Shown piece after piece: positions 13,508 through 21,178 of a stretch of DNA of 28,384 bases. Below the pieces are notes generated by a model. It was not told the origin of the DNA. It did no database searches and was given only the letters and a program-made list of their open reading frames with translations. The number at the start of each line of letters is the position of its first letter. Positions within the stretch are counted from its first letter, which is position 1. The translations under genes and the position numbers were made by a program. The DNA lies in the IMG/VR virus record IMGVR_UViG_3300050821_011222, positions 1-28,384 of that record. One strand, given 5' to 3'. This DNA comes from a virus.

Positions 13508-13661
13508 CGAGGTCGGCGACGCCGATCGAGGCCTCCGAGCTCCACTTGCCGCCGCGGTTCGATACGACGCGCAAGCCGTCGTCCTGCCGCACTACCGCCG
13601 CCATGAACGGCTCGCCGTCCGGCGGCGTCATCTTGAAGACTCGCTCGACGTTCGCGCTCAT
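13434..13661 (-). CDS. Hypothetical protein (75 aa)
   Basis: ATG 13661 overlaps the upstream stop as ATGA. MSANVERVFKMTPPDGEPFMAAVVRQDDGLRVVSNRGGKWSSEASIGVADLVMPEQRLSEWDVEEM is a compact beta-then-helix protein. It is the end of the long minus-strand transcription unit that includes the portal fusion, and converges on the plus operon. Confidence 0.68.
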   Translation of the reverse strand: MSANVERVFKMTPPDGEPFMAAVVRQDDGLRVVSNRGGKWSSEASIGVADLVMPEQRLSEWDVEEMKRPDHPVPT

Positions 13662-13870
13662 GTCGCCTCCTCGGCGGAGCGCAGGCGCGCCTCGCATTGC
13701 CGGACCCGCGTCAGGCCGGCGCCGAGGGCCAGGATCGCGTTCTGCAGCTCGCGGTCGGCGCCTTGCAGCCTCTCGATGACCTCGGCGAGGTTCTGCCGGG
13801 CCGCCTGAAGCTCGGTCGTCGCCTCGTGGATCAAAACCCTGGGGGAGGGTGGCATCCCTGTCTCCGTCAC
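13658..13870 (-). CDS. Small coiled-coil protein downstream of the portal gene (70 aa)
   Basis: GTG 13870 overlaps the portal stop as GTGA; an ATG five codons on is the alternative. Residues 12-65 form one uninterrupted helix with heptads (EATTELQAARQNLAEVIERL, then ADRELQNAILALG, RVRQCEARLRSAEEA). By position it may be a small virion or assembly protein. Confidence 0.65.
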   Translation of the reverse strand: MTETGMPPSPRVLIHEATTELQAARQNLAEVIERLQGADRELQNAILALGAGLTRVRQCEARLRSAEEAT

Positions 13871-16800
13871 TTGCCCTCCATGCCCCAGTTGCCGTCGCCG
13901 TCGGTTTGGTAAGCCTTCTCGTAGATCGTCCGCGCCATCTCCTGGAGCTCGTCGAACGACTTGCCGGCCAGGCTGCCGGTGCGGATCGAGTCGTAGAGCT
14001 TGTGGCCCTGCTCCTCCTTGGCCTGCGTCATCGCCTTGCTGTTGAACTGCAGCTCAGCGACCAGCCCGCCGGGGGTGCGGAAGTTTACCAGGATGTCGCG
14101 ATAGCCGCTCGGCGATGAGCCGACATGGCGGTCCTTGACGCGCAGTACGTTGTCGCCCTGCTTGGCGATGAAGGCGGCCGCGGCGTCGCGCGTCTTCTCC
14201 ACCGAGTCCCCGACTACGGTGCCGCGCAGCACGTCGCGGAGCTTGGTGAAGTCGCCGCCGAGCTCGTCCTTGAGCTTCCGCTCCGACGATTCGCGCGTCT
14301 TCAGGATCGAGCCGCCGACCTCGGGGCCGAACTTCGGCTTCGATCCCGTAGCCTCCGCGATGTGCTCGACCATCGCGCGGAACGCCGGCTCCTCGGCCCG
14401 CGCCCGATCGTACAGCTCGTCGAGCGACTTGACGGGCTGCGTCGATTCCCCGAACTCGCGCACCATGTTCTTGCGGATGTCGGGCTTCGTCTTCATCGGC
14501 TCGCCCTTCTCGGCGTAGTCGGACAGCTTGCCGATCAGGAAGATGTCGCCGCCGAGGCGGTAGCCGTTGAAGCCCATGCGGTCGGCGATCTCGACCGCGT
14601 TGTTCTGGATGAACAGCTGCGGGGCTTCCTCGTCGAACTCCTCCTTGGTGACGCTCTTCGGCGACTTGCCGAGCCAGGCGCCGACGAGCCGCTTCGCCGC
14701 GTCGCTGTCGAAGTCGCCGAGGTCGACGAGGTTCGGCTGCTTCTTGACCTTGTACTTCTTCGGCTGGCCCCACTGCGCCGCGATCTCAGGGAAGGCGGAA
14801 ACATAGACGCCCTTGCCCTCGGCCATCCCGGACTGCTCCTCATTCTCGGGACCGGCCCCGCGGTAGACGGTATCCGGCATCCTCGGCCCCGAGTCGGCAT
14901 GCGGGATCGTTCCCGGCTTCGCCCAACTTTTCGCCGGCTGACCGACCGTGAGGAGCGGTTCTTCCTCGTCAGTCTTTTTTTTTGAAGCGCCGCCCGGCGC
15001 CGACGCGAACTCGCCGCCCTTCGTCGTGAACTCGCCGCTCTTGTCGCGGGGGTGCTTCGATTCCTCCCACAGCTCGTCGAGCGCTAGCGCGGCGTCGTGG
15101 GCCTGCTCCTCGCCGGTCTCCTCGACCGCGAGCAGCAAGAGGATCAGCGCGTCGAGCACCGAGTCGTCGCGTTCCTCGTCGCCGACCTGACCGGCCTTCT
15201 CCAGCTCGGAGATGCGCGCGGCGACCTCCTTCACCCCGCCGAGGACGTCGACGGCGTTGCGCAGCACCCCGCCGAGCACCTCCTTGGCGCCGCCGAGCGA
15301 GAAGTGGAACTGGTCCATCAGGTGGTTGACGGCGTAGGCCGCGACCGCAGTAGCGCCGAGCGTAACCCCGGTCATCCCGCCGAGCCCGATCGCGGTGACG
15401 GCATGCTCGACGATCTGGTGCACGGCCGGCAGCAGAATGGCGTCGGTGACGTGGAACTTCGCCATCCCGGCGGCGTGCTTGGCCGCGAAGTCCTTGACCG
15501 CCTTCGCGCTCGCCGCGCGGCCGCCGTCGGACGAGAAGAACGAGCGTACCTTGTCGACGTGGCCGGCGTGCTCCTTGCGCTCCTCCGACGTCGCCTTCTC
15601 CAGCGCCTCGGCGGTCGCCTTCTCCATCACCTTCGTCGCGTCGGGGCGTTTGACCTCCGGCGCCGGGGCGCGCCGCTGTACCATCGCGCTGCCGCGCGCC
15701 GCCGGCCGCGCCGGGCCGCCCGGCCTCCCCGCCGACGTCCGCTTCGGCGCCTGCTGCCCGCCGCCGCCGGAACCGAACTGCCCCTTGTTCTCCGGCTGGC
15801 CGCGGGGATGTTTGGATTCCTCCCAGCCGGCGTCGCCGATGAGCGCAGCCTTCGCCTTGTCGGCGGCGTCGGGGTCGACCTCCGCGAAGCGCTCCGGTCC
15901 GAACTCCAGCGGGCCAGCATAGGGCTCGACCTTCGACAGATCAACGTCGCCGGGATCGTAGGTGATCGTAACGTGCGGCTTGTAACCGGGCCAATCCCAT
16001 GATGCGCCGACTTCGCGGATGTCCTCCCATCGCCGCGTCAGGCGCGCCGATTCGAATCGCAGGACGACCGCCCCTTTGTCGCCGAGCAGCTCGACCAATC
16101 TCCCGCCATTGCCCGGCACGACGACCTTGGCCTCGCCGGTCCCGATGTCGGCCCACTCGACCGGCTCCTTGCTGAAGGCGACGGTGACGTGGATGTCCTC
16201 GGGCGGCAGCGTCTTCTTGATGCCGTTCGCATGCACCCACTTGATGAGGTCGCCGGCGTTGAGCAGCGGGCGGTTGACGTAGAGAGTACGCGGTCCCGGC
16301 GCCTCGTCGCCGACGATCTCCTTCGCCAGCTTCAGGTCGCGCTCGCGGTTGAGGAAGCCTTTCAGCTTCTGCGGCGGCGCCAGTACGACGCCCTCGCTCT
16401 CCGGGCCCGGCTTCGACGGGTCGCCGGCCTCGCGGTCCGCGAGGTAGTAGCGGGTCAGCGTAGCGTCGCCTTCCCGGTCGCCGGCGAGCCCGGTGATCCT
16501 GCCCTTCAGCCCGGTTTCCTCGAACGCCTCCTTGATGGCGTTGGCCTGCAGCGACAGGCTCGGCTCGACGCGGCCCTTCGGGAAAGTGCTGGAGTACCCG
16601 CCGAAGGCGTTCTTCGGCTGCACCAGCCATACCCGGCCGTCCTTCTCGCGGATGATCAGCCCGGAGGCCAGCTGCTTGCCCTTGGCGCTGTCCGGCAGCG
16701 GCGCCTCGTCTTCGATGTCGGTCTGGCCATCGACCTCGTTCCAGTCGCCGTCCGCCGGCGGCTTCCACTCCTTGAACGCGATCCCGTTCAGCTCCTTGAC

Positions 16801-19800
16801 CGGCAGCGCGTCGCCGGCGGGGAAGATCACGGTCGAGGTCTTCTTCTTGGGGTCGCCCTCGGCGCCGAACGTCTTGGCCCGCTTCGCGATGTCATTTTTG
16901 CGCGCGATCATCTTGTCGGCGAGCGCGTCGGAACCACCACGCGCCTTGATCACCTCGCGGATCTCGTCGTCGGGGATTGAGGTGACCTTGGCCGCCGACT
17001 CGCGGAACTCGGCCGGGGTGATGTCGCCGAAGATCTCGGAGGCGTCCGGCGCGATCTTCGGGTCGCGCATGGTGTCGATCTCGGTGACCTTGTCGCCGAA
17101 CGTCTCGCCCTTCGGGGCTCCCCGCGCCCGGTACTCCAGCGCGCCGCCGAGGTCGACGGAGAAGACGTCGTGGCCCGCTGCGACCAGGTTGTCGCCCCCG
17201 GTGCCGACCGCGTCGTAGTTCGACGTCCAGGCGTGGGCGAGGAAGTCGCGCTTCGCGCGGCGTACCTCGTCGTCGGACATCTCCGAGGCGTTCGTCTTGT
17301 CGAGCTTCTCCATCTCGGAGGCGACGTGCTCCCCGCCGGCGACGTCGCGGTAGCGCAGCGTCGGCGCCCCGGCGAGTTCGTAGAGGTCGGCTGCGGTCAT
17401 CTCGTTGCGGACGTGGTCCTTGGAGCGGCCCTGCTTGACGTAGAACTTCCGCCCCTTCTCGTCCTCGAACACGCCGCCGGGGTTGGAACCCATCTGCGGG
17501 CCGACCTTCTTCAGCTTCGAGGGGTCGAGCGGCGGTGGGGGAGCGCGATGGTACGCCTCGCCGCCCCCGGGCGGCAAGTGCAGGCCGAGCTGCGGCATCT
17601 GGAAGTGCTGCGCCGGACCGCCGTGCCAGCCGTAGCCCTTGGCCTTCGGCGCCGACGATCCTCCGCCGGTCGAGGCGAACTCGCCGGCGTTGCCGGGCTG
17701 GCCCCTCGGATGCTCGCTCTCCTCCCAGGCGTCGGCGGCCAGGCCCGCGAACAGCGGGTCAAGGTCGGCGACGTCCCCGCTGAAAGGGAGCACCGTGGCG
17801 TTCCGCCGCCGCGCCTCCCCCTCGTCGTGCGCCGTGACGGGGCGCGTGGAGACCGTGCCGATCGGCGCGCAGAGGAAGCGGTCGTTCTCGGCGTCGAGGA
17901 TGGCCACCCGCTCGTTGTCGGCGTCGTTGACGAAGCCGACGGCGCGCCCGGTGCCGGAGGCGTAGCGGACGCGGCTGCCGATCCGAAGCCCTTTCCTCGC
18001 GGCCTCGCCGCGCGCCGTCGGCGCGATCTGGTTGCCCGAGGCGTCGGTGGCCGGGATGTCGAAGCCGCGCATCCACTCGTAGCGGTCCGCCCAGGGCAGG
18101 CCGCGCGGCGGCGCCGGCTCGTCGAGCGCTTCATCCTCCTGGAACGCGGGGTCGTGCGCCTCTCCGCCCCCGCCGCCAGCACCGGCAGCCGGCTGCGGCG
18201 CCTGTCCACCGTGCTGCTGCTGGCCGGGCTCGCCGATGACCGCCTCGAGGCCCTTGCCGGCGCCCTCCGGCACCAAGCCCTGCATCTCCTCCTGCTTGAG
18301 TTCCGGCACGTCGTCGGGGTCGAGGTCGCTGTACGGCATCGCGGGGTCGTCGATGACGTTCTTGCGGACCTCCTCCGGCGCCAGCGCCCCCATATCGACG
18401 TAGATCTGGTCGCGCTCGCCCTGCGCCTTCTGGAGGTCGGCCTTCTCCTTCTCGCTCATCTCCCACAGCGGCTCGAACTCGAACGTGATCTCGGGATCAA
18501 CTTCACCCCACAGCGAGAGCTGGATGAAGTTGATCACCTTCGTCAGGTTCGGCCGCTCGAAGCGGTTCTGGTAGCCGGCGATCGTGTCGTAATAGGCGCG
18601 TACCTCGCTCTCGGCCGAGGCGTTGAGCCCCGCAGGCTGTAGCCCCGTAAACTTGATGAGCGGGATGCGTGCGGCCGACGCGACATGCTCCTGGGACTGC
18701 GCCTCGAGTTCGTGCAGTCCGCCGAGCGGGGCACTCACGTTCTTAAAGTCTTCGGTATTTTTGTTGAAAATAAACAGCCCCATGTTGTCGCGGAAGGCGT
18801 TGAAGGCGTCGGCGCGCGCCAACAGCGCGCCGGGCCCGCCGCTGGCGCCGGGCGCCAGGATGGTCTGCACGTCGGTGGCGAGGCACATCACCGAGAAGGC
18901 GTGGATCAGCTCGCCGACGCTGTCGCGCGTCCGCAGCCAGATGTCGACGTAGGGCAGCACCAGCTGCGACAGCGACAGCCCGCCGAAGCTGTACGCCGGC
19001 TTCAGCAGGTCCGGCACCGGATGGCCGACGAACGGCAGCAGCCGCGAGACGTGGATCTGGCGTCCCATCACGTACCAGTTCTGCGGGGCGTACCAGTCGT
19101 CGGCGAGCGGGTTGATCGCGTTGTAGGCCATCGGGAAGGTCCACACCGGCTCGATCGGCTTCACCGCGCGCAGCGGGTTGTCCTTGCCGACCTTGCCGCG
19201 GCTCATCTCGTCGCGGCCGTCGCCGATGTCCTTCTTCAGCTCCTCGTCGCTGTCGTCGCCGTCCTTCTTGCCGAACTTCAGCGCGAGGTGGGTACGGCCG
19301 AACAGGCCGTCGTCGCGGCAGATGCAGTACATATGGTCGCGCAGCGCCAGGCGGGCGATCTCGTCCTTGAGCGCCTTCACCTTCTCCATCTTGCCGGCGG
19401 CCTTGACCTTGTCGGCACGCTTCTCCGGGTCCTCGTCGGTAAAGCCGCGGCCGCGCAGCGCCGGCTCGCCCTGCTGCTCTTCCCCCTCCGGCTTCCAAGG
19501 CTCCGGCGAGAGGTCCTGGCCCGGCACCTTCGGCGCGGTGCCGCCGCCCTGACGCTCCGCCGAGACGCGGTCGCGCTCGGCATCGTCCTTCTCCTCGCGC
19601 TCCTTCTCGCCGGTGACCTCGAAGTCGATCCACTTCCGGGTGGCATCGTCGGCGATCGTCTCCGAGATGACGCGGTACTCGGTACGCTGCGCCAGCTCGG
19701 AGAGGAACGGGTAGCCGAGGAACTGCAGCCCCTGCGACGCCACGGAGTTGAACAGCGGTCCCAGCGCGGCCCACTGGCCGTCGGCCCAGGCCGTGGCCTG

Positions 19801-20106
19801 GTCCATCGCCATCTTCTTCCCGGCCTTCGACTCGAAGAAACCCTTCGGCACGACGCCAGGCGGCGGCTTCGGCAGCTGGAGGAACGGCGTGCTACGGGCG
19901 ACCTTGGCCCTGCCCTTGGCGGCGATCATCTCCGCCAGCGCCATCAGCGCCTTCGGGTCGCCCCAGGCGCCGGCCGGCGGCTTCGGCGCGGCGGGAACGG
20001 TGGCGTTGCCGGCCTGGCGGGCCAGCTTGCGGGCCTCCTTCACCTCGGGCGGGAGCGGCTTGCGGCCCGACCCCTGACGGCGGCCGCCGTGGCCCGGGGA
20101 GGTCAT
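13867..20106 (-). CDS. Portal protein fused to multiple enzyme-like domains (2079 aa)
   Basis: Domains in order. 1-50: basic head with GGRRQGSGRKP. About 90-625: DUF1073/Acb1-type portal (FLGYPFLSELAQRTEYRVISE, NWYVMGRQIHVSRLLPFVG, IPLIKFTGLQPAGLNASAE). 700-760: SH3-sized unit. 875-1080: kinase-like fold (K891, N963-D965, VDLGGAL 984-990). 1147-1265: Nudix (box 1178-1200, KEAFEETGL). 1273-1412: Acb1-type 2H phosphoesterase (H1306-T1308, H1378-T1380). 1483-1640: helical with a hydrophobic stretch. 1741-1865: ADP-ribosyltransferase-like. 1905-2045: RelA/SpoT-synthetase-like (D1958, GYRD 2001, ELQF 2018). WEES[K/E]HPR linkers at 794, 1428 and 1680 part the blocks. Typical portals are 450-700 residues. 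The ATG overlaps the upstream stop (ATGA). Portal and Acb1 calls are firm; the kinase and ART calls are tentative. Confidence 0.9.
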   Translation of the reverse strand: MTSPGHGGRRQGSGRKPLPPEVKEARKLARQAGNATVPAAPKPPAGAWGDPKALMALAEMIAAKGRAKVARSTPFLQLPKPPPGVVPKGFFESKAGKKMAMDQATAWADGQWAALGPLFNSVASQGLQFLGYPFLSELAQRTEYRVISETIADDATRKWIDFEVTGEKEREEKDDAERDRVSAERQGGGTAPKVPGQDLSPEPWKPEGEEQQGEPALRGRGFTDEDPEKRADKVKAAGKMEKVKALKDEIARLALRDHMYCICRDDGLFGRTHLALKFGKKDGDDSDEELKKDIGDGRDEMSRGKVGKDNPLRAVKPIEPVWTFPMAYNAINPLADDWYAPQNWYVMGRQIHVSRLLPFVGHPVPDLLKPAYSFGGLSLSQLVLPYVDIWLRTRDSVGELIHAFSVMCLATDVQTILAPGASGGPGALLARADAFNAFRDNMGLFIFNKNTEDFKNVSAPLGGLHELEAQSQEHVASAARIPLIKFTGLQPAGLNASAESEVRAYYDTIAGYQNRFERPNLTKVINFIQLSLWGEVDPEITFEFEPLWEMSEKEKADLQKAQGERDQIYVDMGALAPEEVRKNVIDDPAMPYSDLDPDDVPELKQEEMQGLVPEGAGKGLEAVIGEPGQQQHGGQAPQPAAGAGGGGGEAHDPAFQEDEALDEPAPPRGLPWADRYEWMRGFDIPATDASGNQIAPTARGEAARKGLRIGSRVRYASGTGRAVGFVNDADNERVAILDAENDRFLCAPIGTVSTRPVTAHDEGEARRRNATVLPFSGDVADLDPLFAGLAADAWEESEHPRGQPGNAGEFASTGGGSSAPKAKGYGWHGGPAQHFQMPQLGLHLPPGGGEAYHRAPPPPLDPSKLKKVGPQMGSNPGGVFEDEKGRKFYVKQGRSKDHVRNEMTAADLYELAGAPTLRYRDVAGGEHVASEMEKLDKTNASEMSDDEVRRAKRDFLAHAWTSNYDAVGTGGDNLVAAGHDVFSVDLGGALEYRARGAPKGETFGDKVTEIDTMRDPKIAPDASEIFGDITPAEFRESAAKVTSIPDDEIREVIKARGGSDALADKMIARKNDIAKRAKTFGAEGDPKKKTSTVIFPAGDALPVKELNGIAFKEWKPPADGDWNEVDGQTDIEDEAPLPDSAKGKQLASGLIIREKDGRVWLVQPKNAFGGYSSTFPKGRVEPSLSLQANAIKEAFEETGLKGRITGLAGDREGDATLTRYYLADREAGDPSKPGPESEGVVLAPPQKLKGFLNRERDLKLAKEIVGDEAPGPRTLYVNRPLLNAGDLIKWVHANGIKKTLPPEDIHVTVAFSKEPVEWADIGTGEAKVVVPGNGGRLVELLGDKGAVVLRFESARLTRRWEDIREVGASWDWPGYKPHVTITYDPGDVDLSKVEPYAGPLEFGPERFAEVDPDAADKAKAALIGDAGWEESKHPRGQPENKGQFGSGGGGQQAPKRTSAGRPGGPARPAARGSAMVQRRAPAPEVKRPDATKVMEKATAEALEKATSEERKEHAGHVDKVRSFFSSDGGRAASAKAVKDFAAKHAAGMAKFHVTDAILLPAVHQIVEHAVTAIGLGGMTGVTLGATAVAAYAVNHLMDQFHFSLGGAKEVLGGVLRNAVDVLGGVKEVAARISELEKAGQVGDEERDDSVLDALILLLLAVEETGEEQAHDAALALDELWEESKHPRDKSGEFTTKGGEFASAPGGASKKKTDEEEPLLTVGQPAKSWAKPGTIPHADSGPRMPDTVYRGAGPENEEQSGMAEGKGVYVSAFPEIAAQWGQPKKYKVKKQPNLVDLGDFDSDAAKRLVGAWLGKSPKSVTKEEFDEEAPQLFIQNNAVEIADRMGFNGYRLGGDIFLIGKLSDYAEKGEPMKTKPDIRKNMVREFGESTQPVKSLDELYDRARAEEPAFRAMVEHIAEATGSKPKFGPEVGGSILKTRESSERKLKDELGGDFTKLRDVLRGTVVGDSVEKTRDAAAAFIAKQGDNVLRVKDRHVGSSPSGYRDILVNFRTPGGLVAELQFNSKAMTQAKEEQGHKLYDSIRTGSLAGKSFDELQEMARTIYEKAYQTDGDGNWGMEGK
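15001..15069 (-). repeat. Linker repeat 3 in the portal fusion (WEESKHPRDKSGEF)
   Basis: Residues 1680-1702. Third copy of the WEES-HPR block, followed by a second GGEF (EFTTKGGEFAS), between the helical segment and the ADP-ribosyltransferase-like segment. Confidence 0.8.
15757..15825 (-). repeat. Linker repeat 2 in the portal fusion (WEESKHPRGQPENKGQF)
   Basis: Residues 1428-1450. Second copy, followed by a glycine run (GSGGGG), between the Acb1-type domain and the helical segment. Confidence 0.82.
17659..17727 (-). repeat. Linker repeat 1 in the portal fusion (WEESEHPRGQPGNAGEF)
   Basis: Residues 794-816. First copy, followed by ASTGGG, between the portal/SH3-sized part and the kinase-like domain. 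Confidence 0.82.
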
Positions 20107-20624
20107 CGGTCGGCCTCCGGGGGCGCGACGCAGGCGCGGAGGTACCGTTCGTCGGGAACGGGGGCGTGGCGGCGCCCGCGGCGATGCCGGTGGGCTTTCC
20201 GGTGCCGGCCTGGACCGGCATGCCTCGGCGGCGCCGGCGTGCCTGCGGCCTCGCCAGCGAGCGGGGGAACCGCGGCGGCGGGTTCCGGTTCTGGGGGCGT
20301 TACGGCGCCATCTGGCCGGGGTACGGCGCTATCTGGCTGAGCGGCGGCGGGAGTAGCTGGTTCCGGGGCGGCGGGAGGTTCCGGCGCGACGGCAGGCGGC
20401 TCTGGCGCAACGGGAGGGGGTTCCGGCACAACGACCGGGGGGTTCGATGCAACGACCGGCGGCTTTTCCGCCTCGGTCTGGACCGCGACCGGCGCGGGAG
20501 GCGGAACCTCGCGGAGGCGGCTGTGGCCCCAGATCACCACGACGACGAACATCACGAGGATGACGAGGACCACCGTGATGACCGTCCCGAGGCTGGACCG
20601 CCCGTCGCCGCTGTCGTCGGCCAT
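20103..20624 (-). CDS. Membrane-anchored proline-rich protein (173 aa)
   Basis: A short polar head, one transmembrane helix (residues 12-33, LGTVITVVLVILVMFVVVVIW), then about 100 residues of proline-, alanine- and glutamate-rich repeats (PEPPPVAPEPPAVAPEPP). A histidine/arginine-rich segment (RHRKAHRHRRGRRH) and a tail with one cysteine follow. This TonB-like stalk would span periplasm or cytoplasm without folding. ATG overlaps the preceding stop (TGATG) and its own stop overlaps the portal start (ATGA). Low-complexity GC-rich DNA makes it easy to mistake, but couplings and the clear TM helix support it. Confidence 0.68.
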   Translation of the reverse strand: MADDSGDGRSSLGTVITVVLVILVMFVVVVIWGHSRLREVPPPAPVAVQTEAEKPPVVASNPPVVVPEPPPVAPEPPAVAPEPPAAPEPATPAAAQPDSAVPRPDGAVTPPEPEPAAAVPPLAGEAAGTPAPPRHAGPGRHRKAHRHRRGRRHAPVPDERYLRACVAPPEADR

Positions 20625-20857
20625 CAGGTCCCCACCGGGCGGTAGTCGTTGGGGCGGCCGGGCTCGAACTGCACCAGGATGCCGACGCCGAAGGCGCCGT
20701 CGCGCTCGTCGATCAGCGGGCTGGTCCTGGTCACCGGGACGAAAGTGCCGTCCTTCCTCAGCGCGCCGCGCTTGACGTAGCGGGTGTTGCCGCCGGCGAC
20801 GCCGATCGGTCTGTAAGTTGGATTGGCCTCAAGCCACGCCTTCTGCTCGTTGGTCAA
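20624..20857 (-). CDS. Hypothetical protein, probable TTG start (77 aa)
   Basis: The frame is open from about 20896, but the best start is TTG 20857 with GGAGGG four bases upstream, giving TNEQKAWLEANPTYRPIGVAGGNTRYVKRGALRKDGTFVPV, then SPLIDERDGAFGVGILVQFEPGRPNDY. Looks like a small beta protein. Its stop overlaps the next ATG (TGATG). Not recognised. Confidence 0.65.
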   Translation of the reverse strand: MTNEQKAWLEANPTYRPIGVAGGNTRYVKRGALRKDGTFVPVTRTSPLIDERDGAFGVGILVQFEPGRPNDYRPVGT

Positions 20858-20944
20858 CGCGCCCTCCGCCGATCTTGAAAAAGGAATCAAGATCAAGACG
20901 TACCAGCAAAGCGGGCCGCTGTCACGCTGGCGGCTCGTCGGCGG

Positions 20945-21178
20945 TTAGTCGGCTTTGCATTTCGGGCAGAGCGTTCGTTTTGCGCCCCTAACATTCTTGA
21001 CCTGCCAGCCGGGGAAGCAACGATTTGCAATCTCCACGTCTGACGCCTCGTGCTTGTAGGGCTTCCTGATAAAAAGCCCGCATCCCACGCAATTCACGGC
21101 AACCGTTCTAACGCTGCGGCCATGATCCAGACAAACCGCGCGACGTTCTTCGATTGAAAGATAGGGAACTGACATCAT
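20945..21178 (-). CDS. Zinc-ribbon-like small protein (77 aa)
   Basis: The ATG at 21178 overlaps the preceding stop as ATGA; a second ATG follows directly. Cysteine pairs CVGCG and CPKC lie about 45 residues apart, with single cysteines at VCLDHG and RCFPGW. A zinc ribbon or rubredoxin-like knuckle is likely. The sequence SIEERRAVCLDHGRSVRTVAVNC is more AT-rich at the DNA level than the rest of the window. Role unknown. Confidence 0.68.
   Translation of the reverse strand: MMSVPYLSIEERRAVCLDHGRSVRTVAVNCVGCGLFIRKPYKHEASDVEIANRCFPGWQVKNVRGAKRTLCPKCKAD

Noticed and set aside
15097-16002. Plus-strand 301-residue open frame
   Set aside because: Antisense shadow of the portal fusion tail.
18685-20340. 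Plus-strand 551-residue open frame
   Set aside because: Antisense to the portal region; leucine/arginine/histidine-rich with no motifs.
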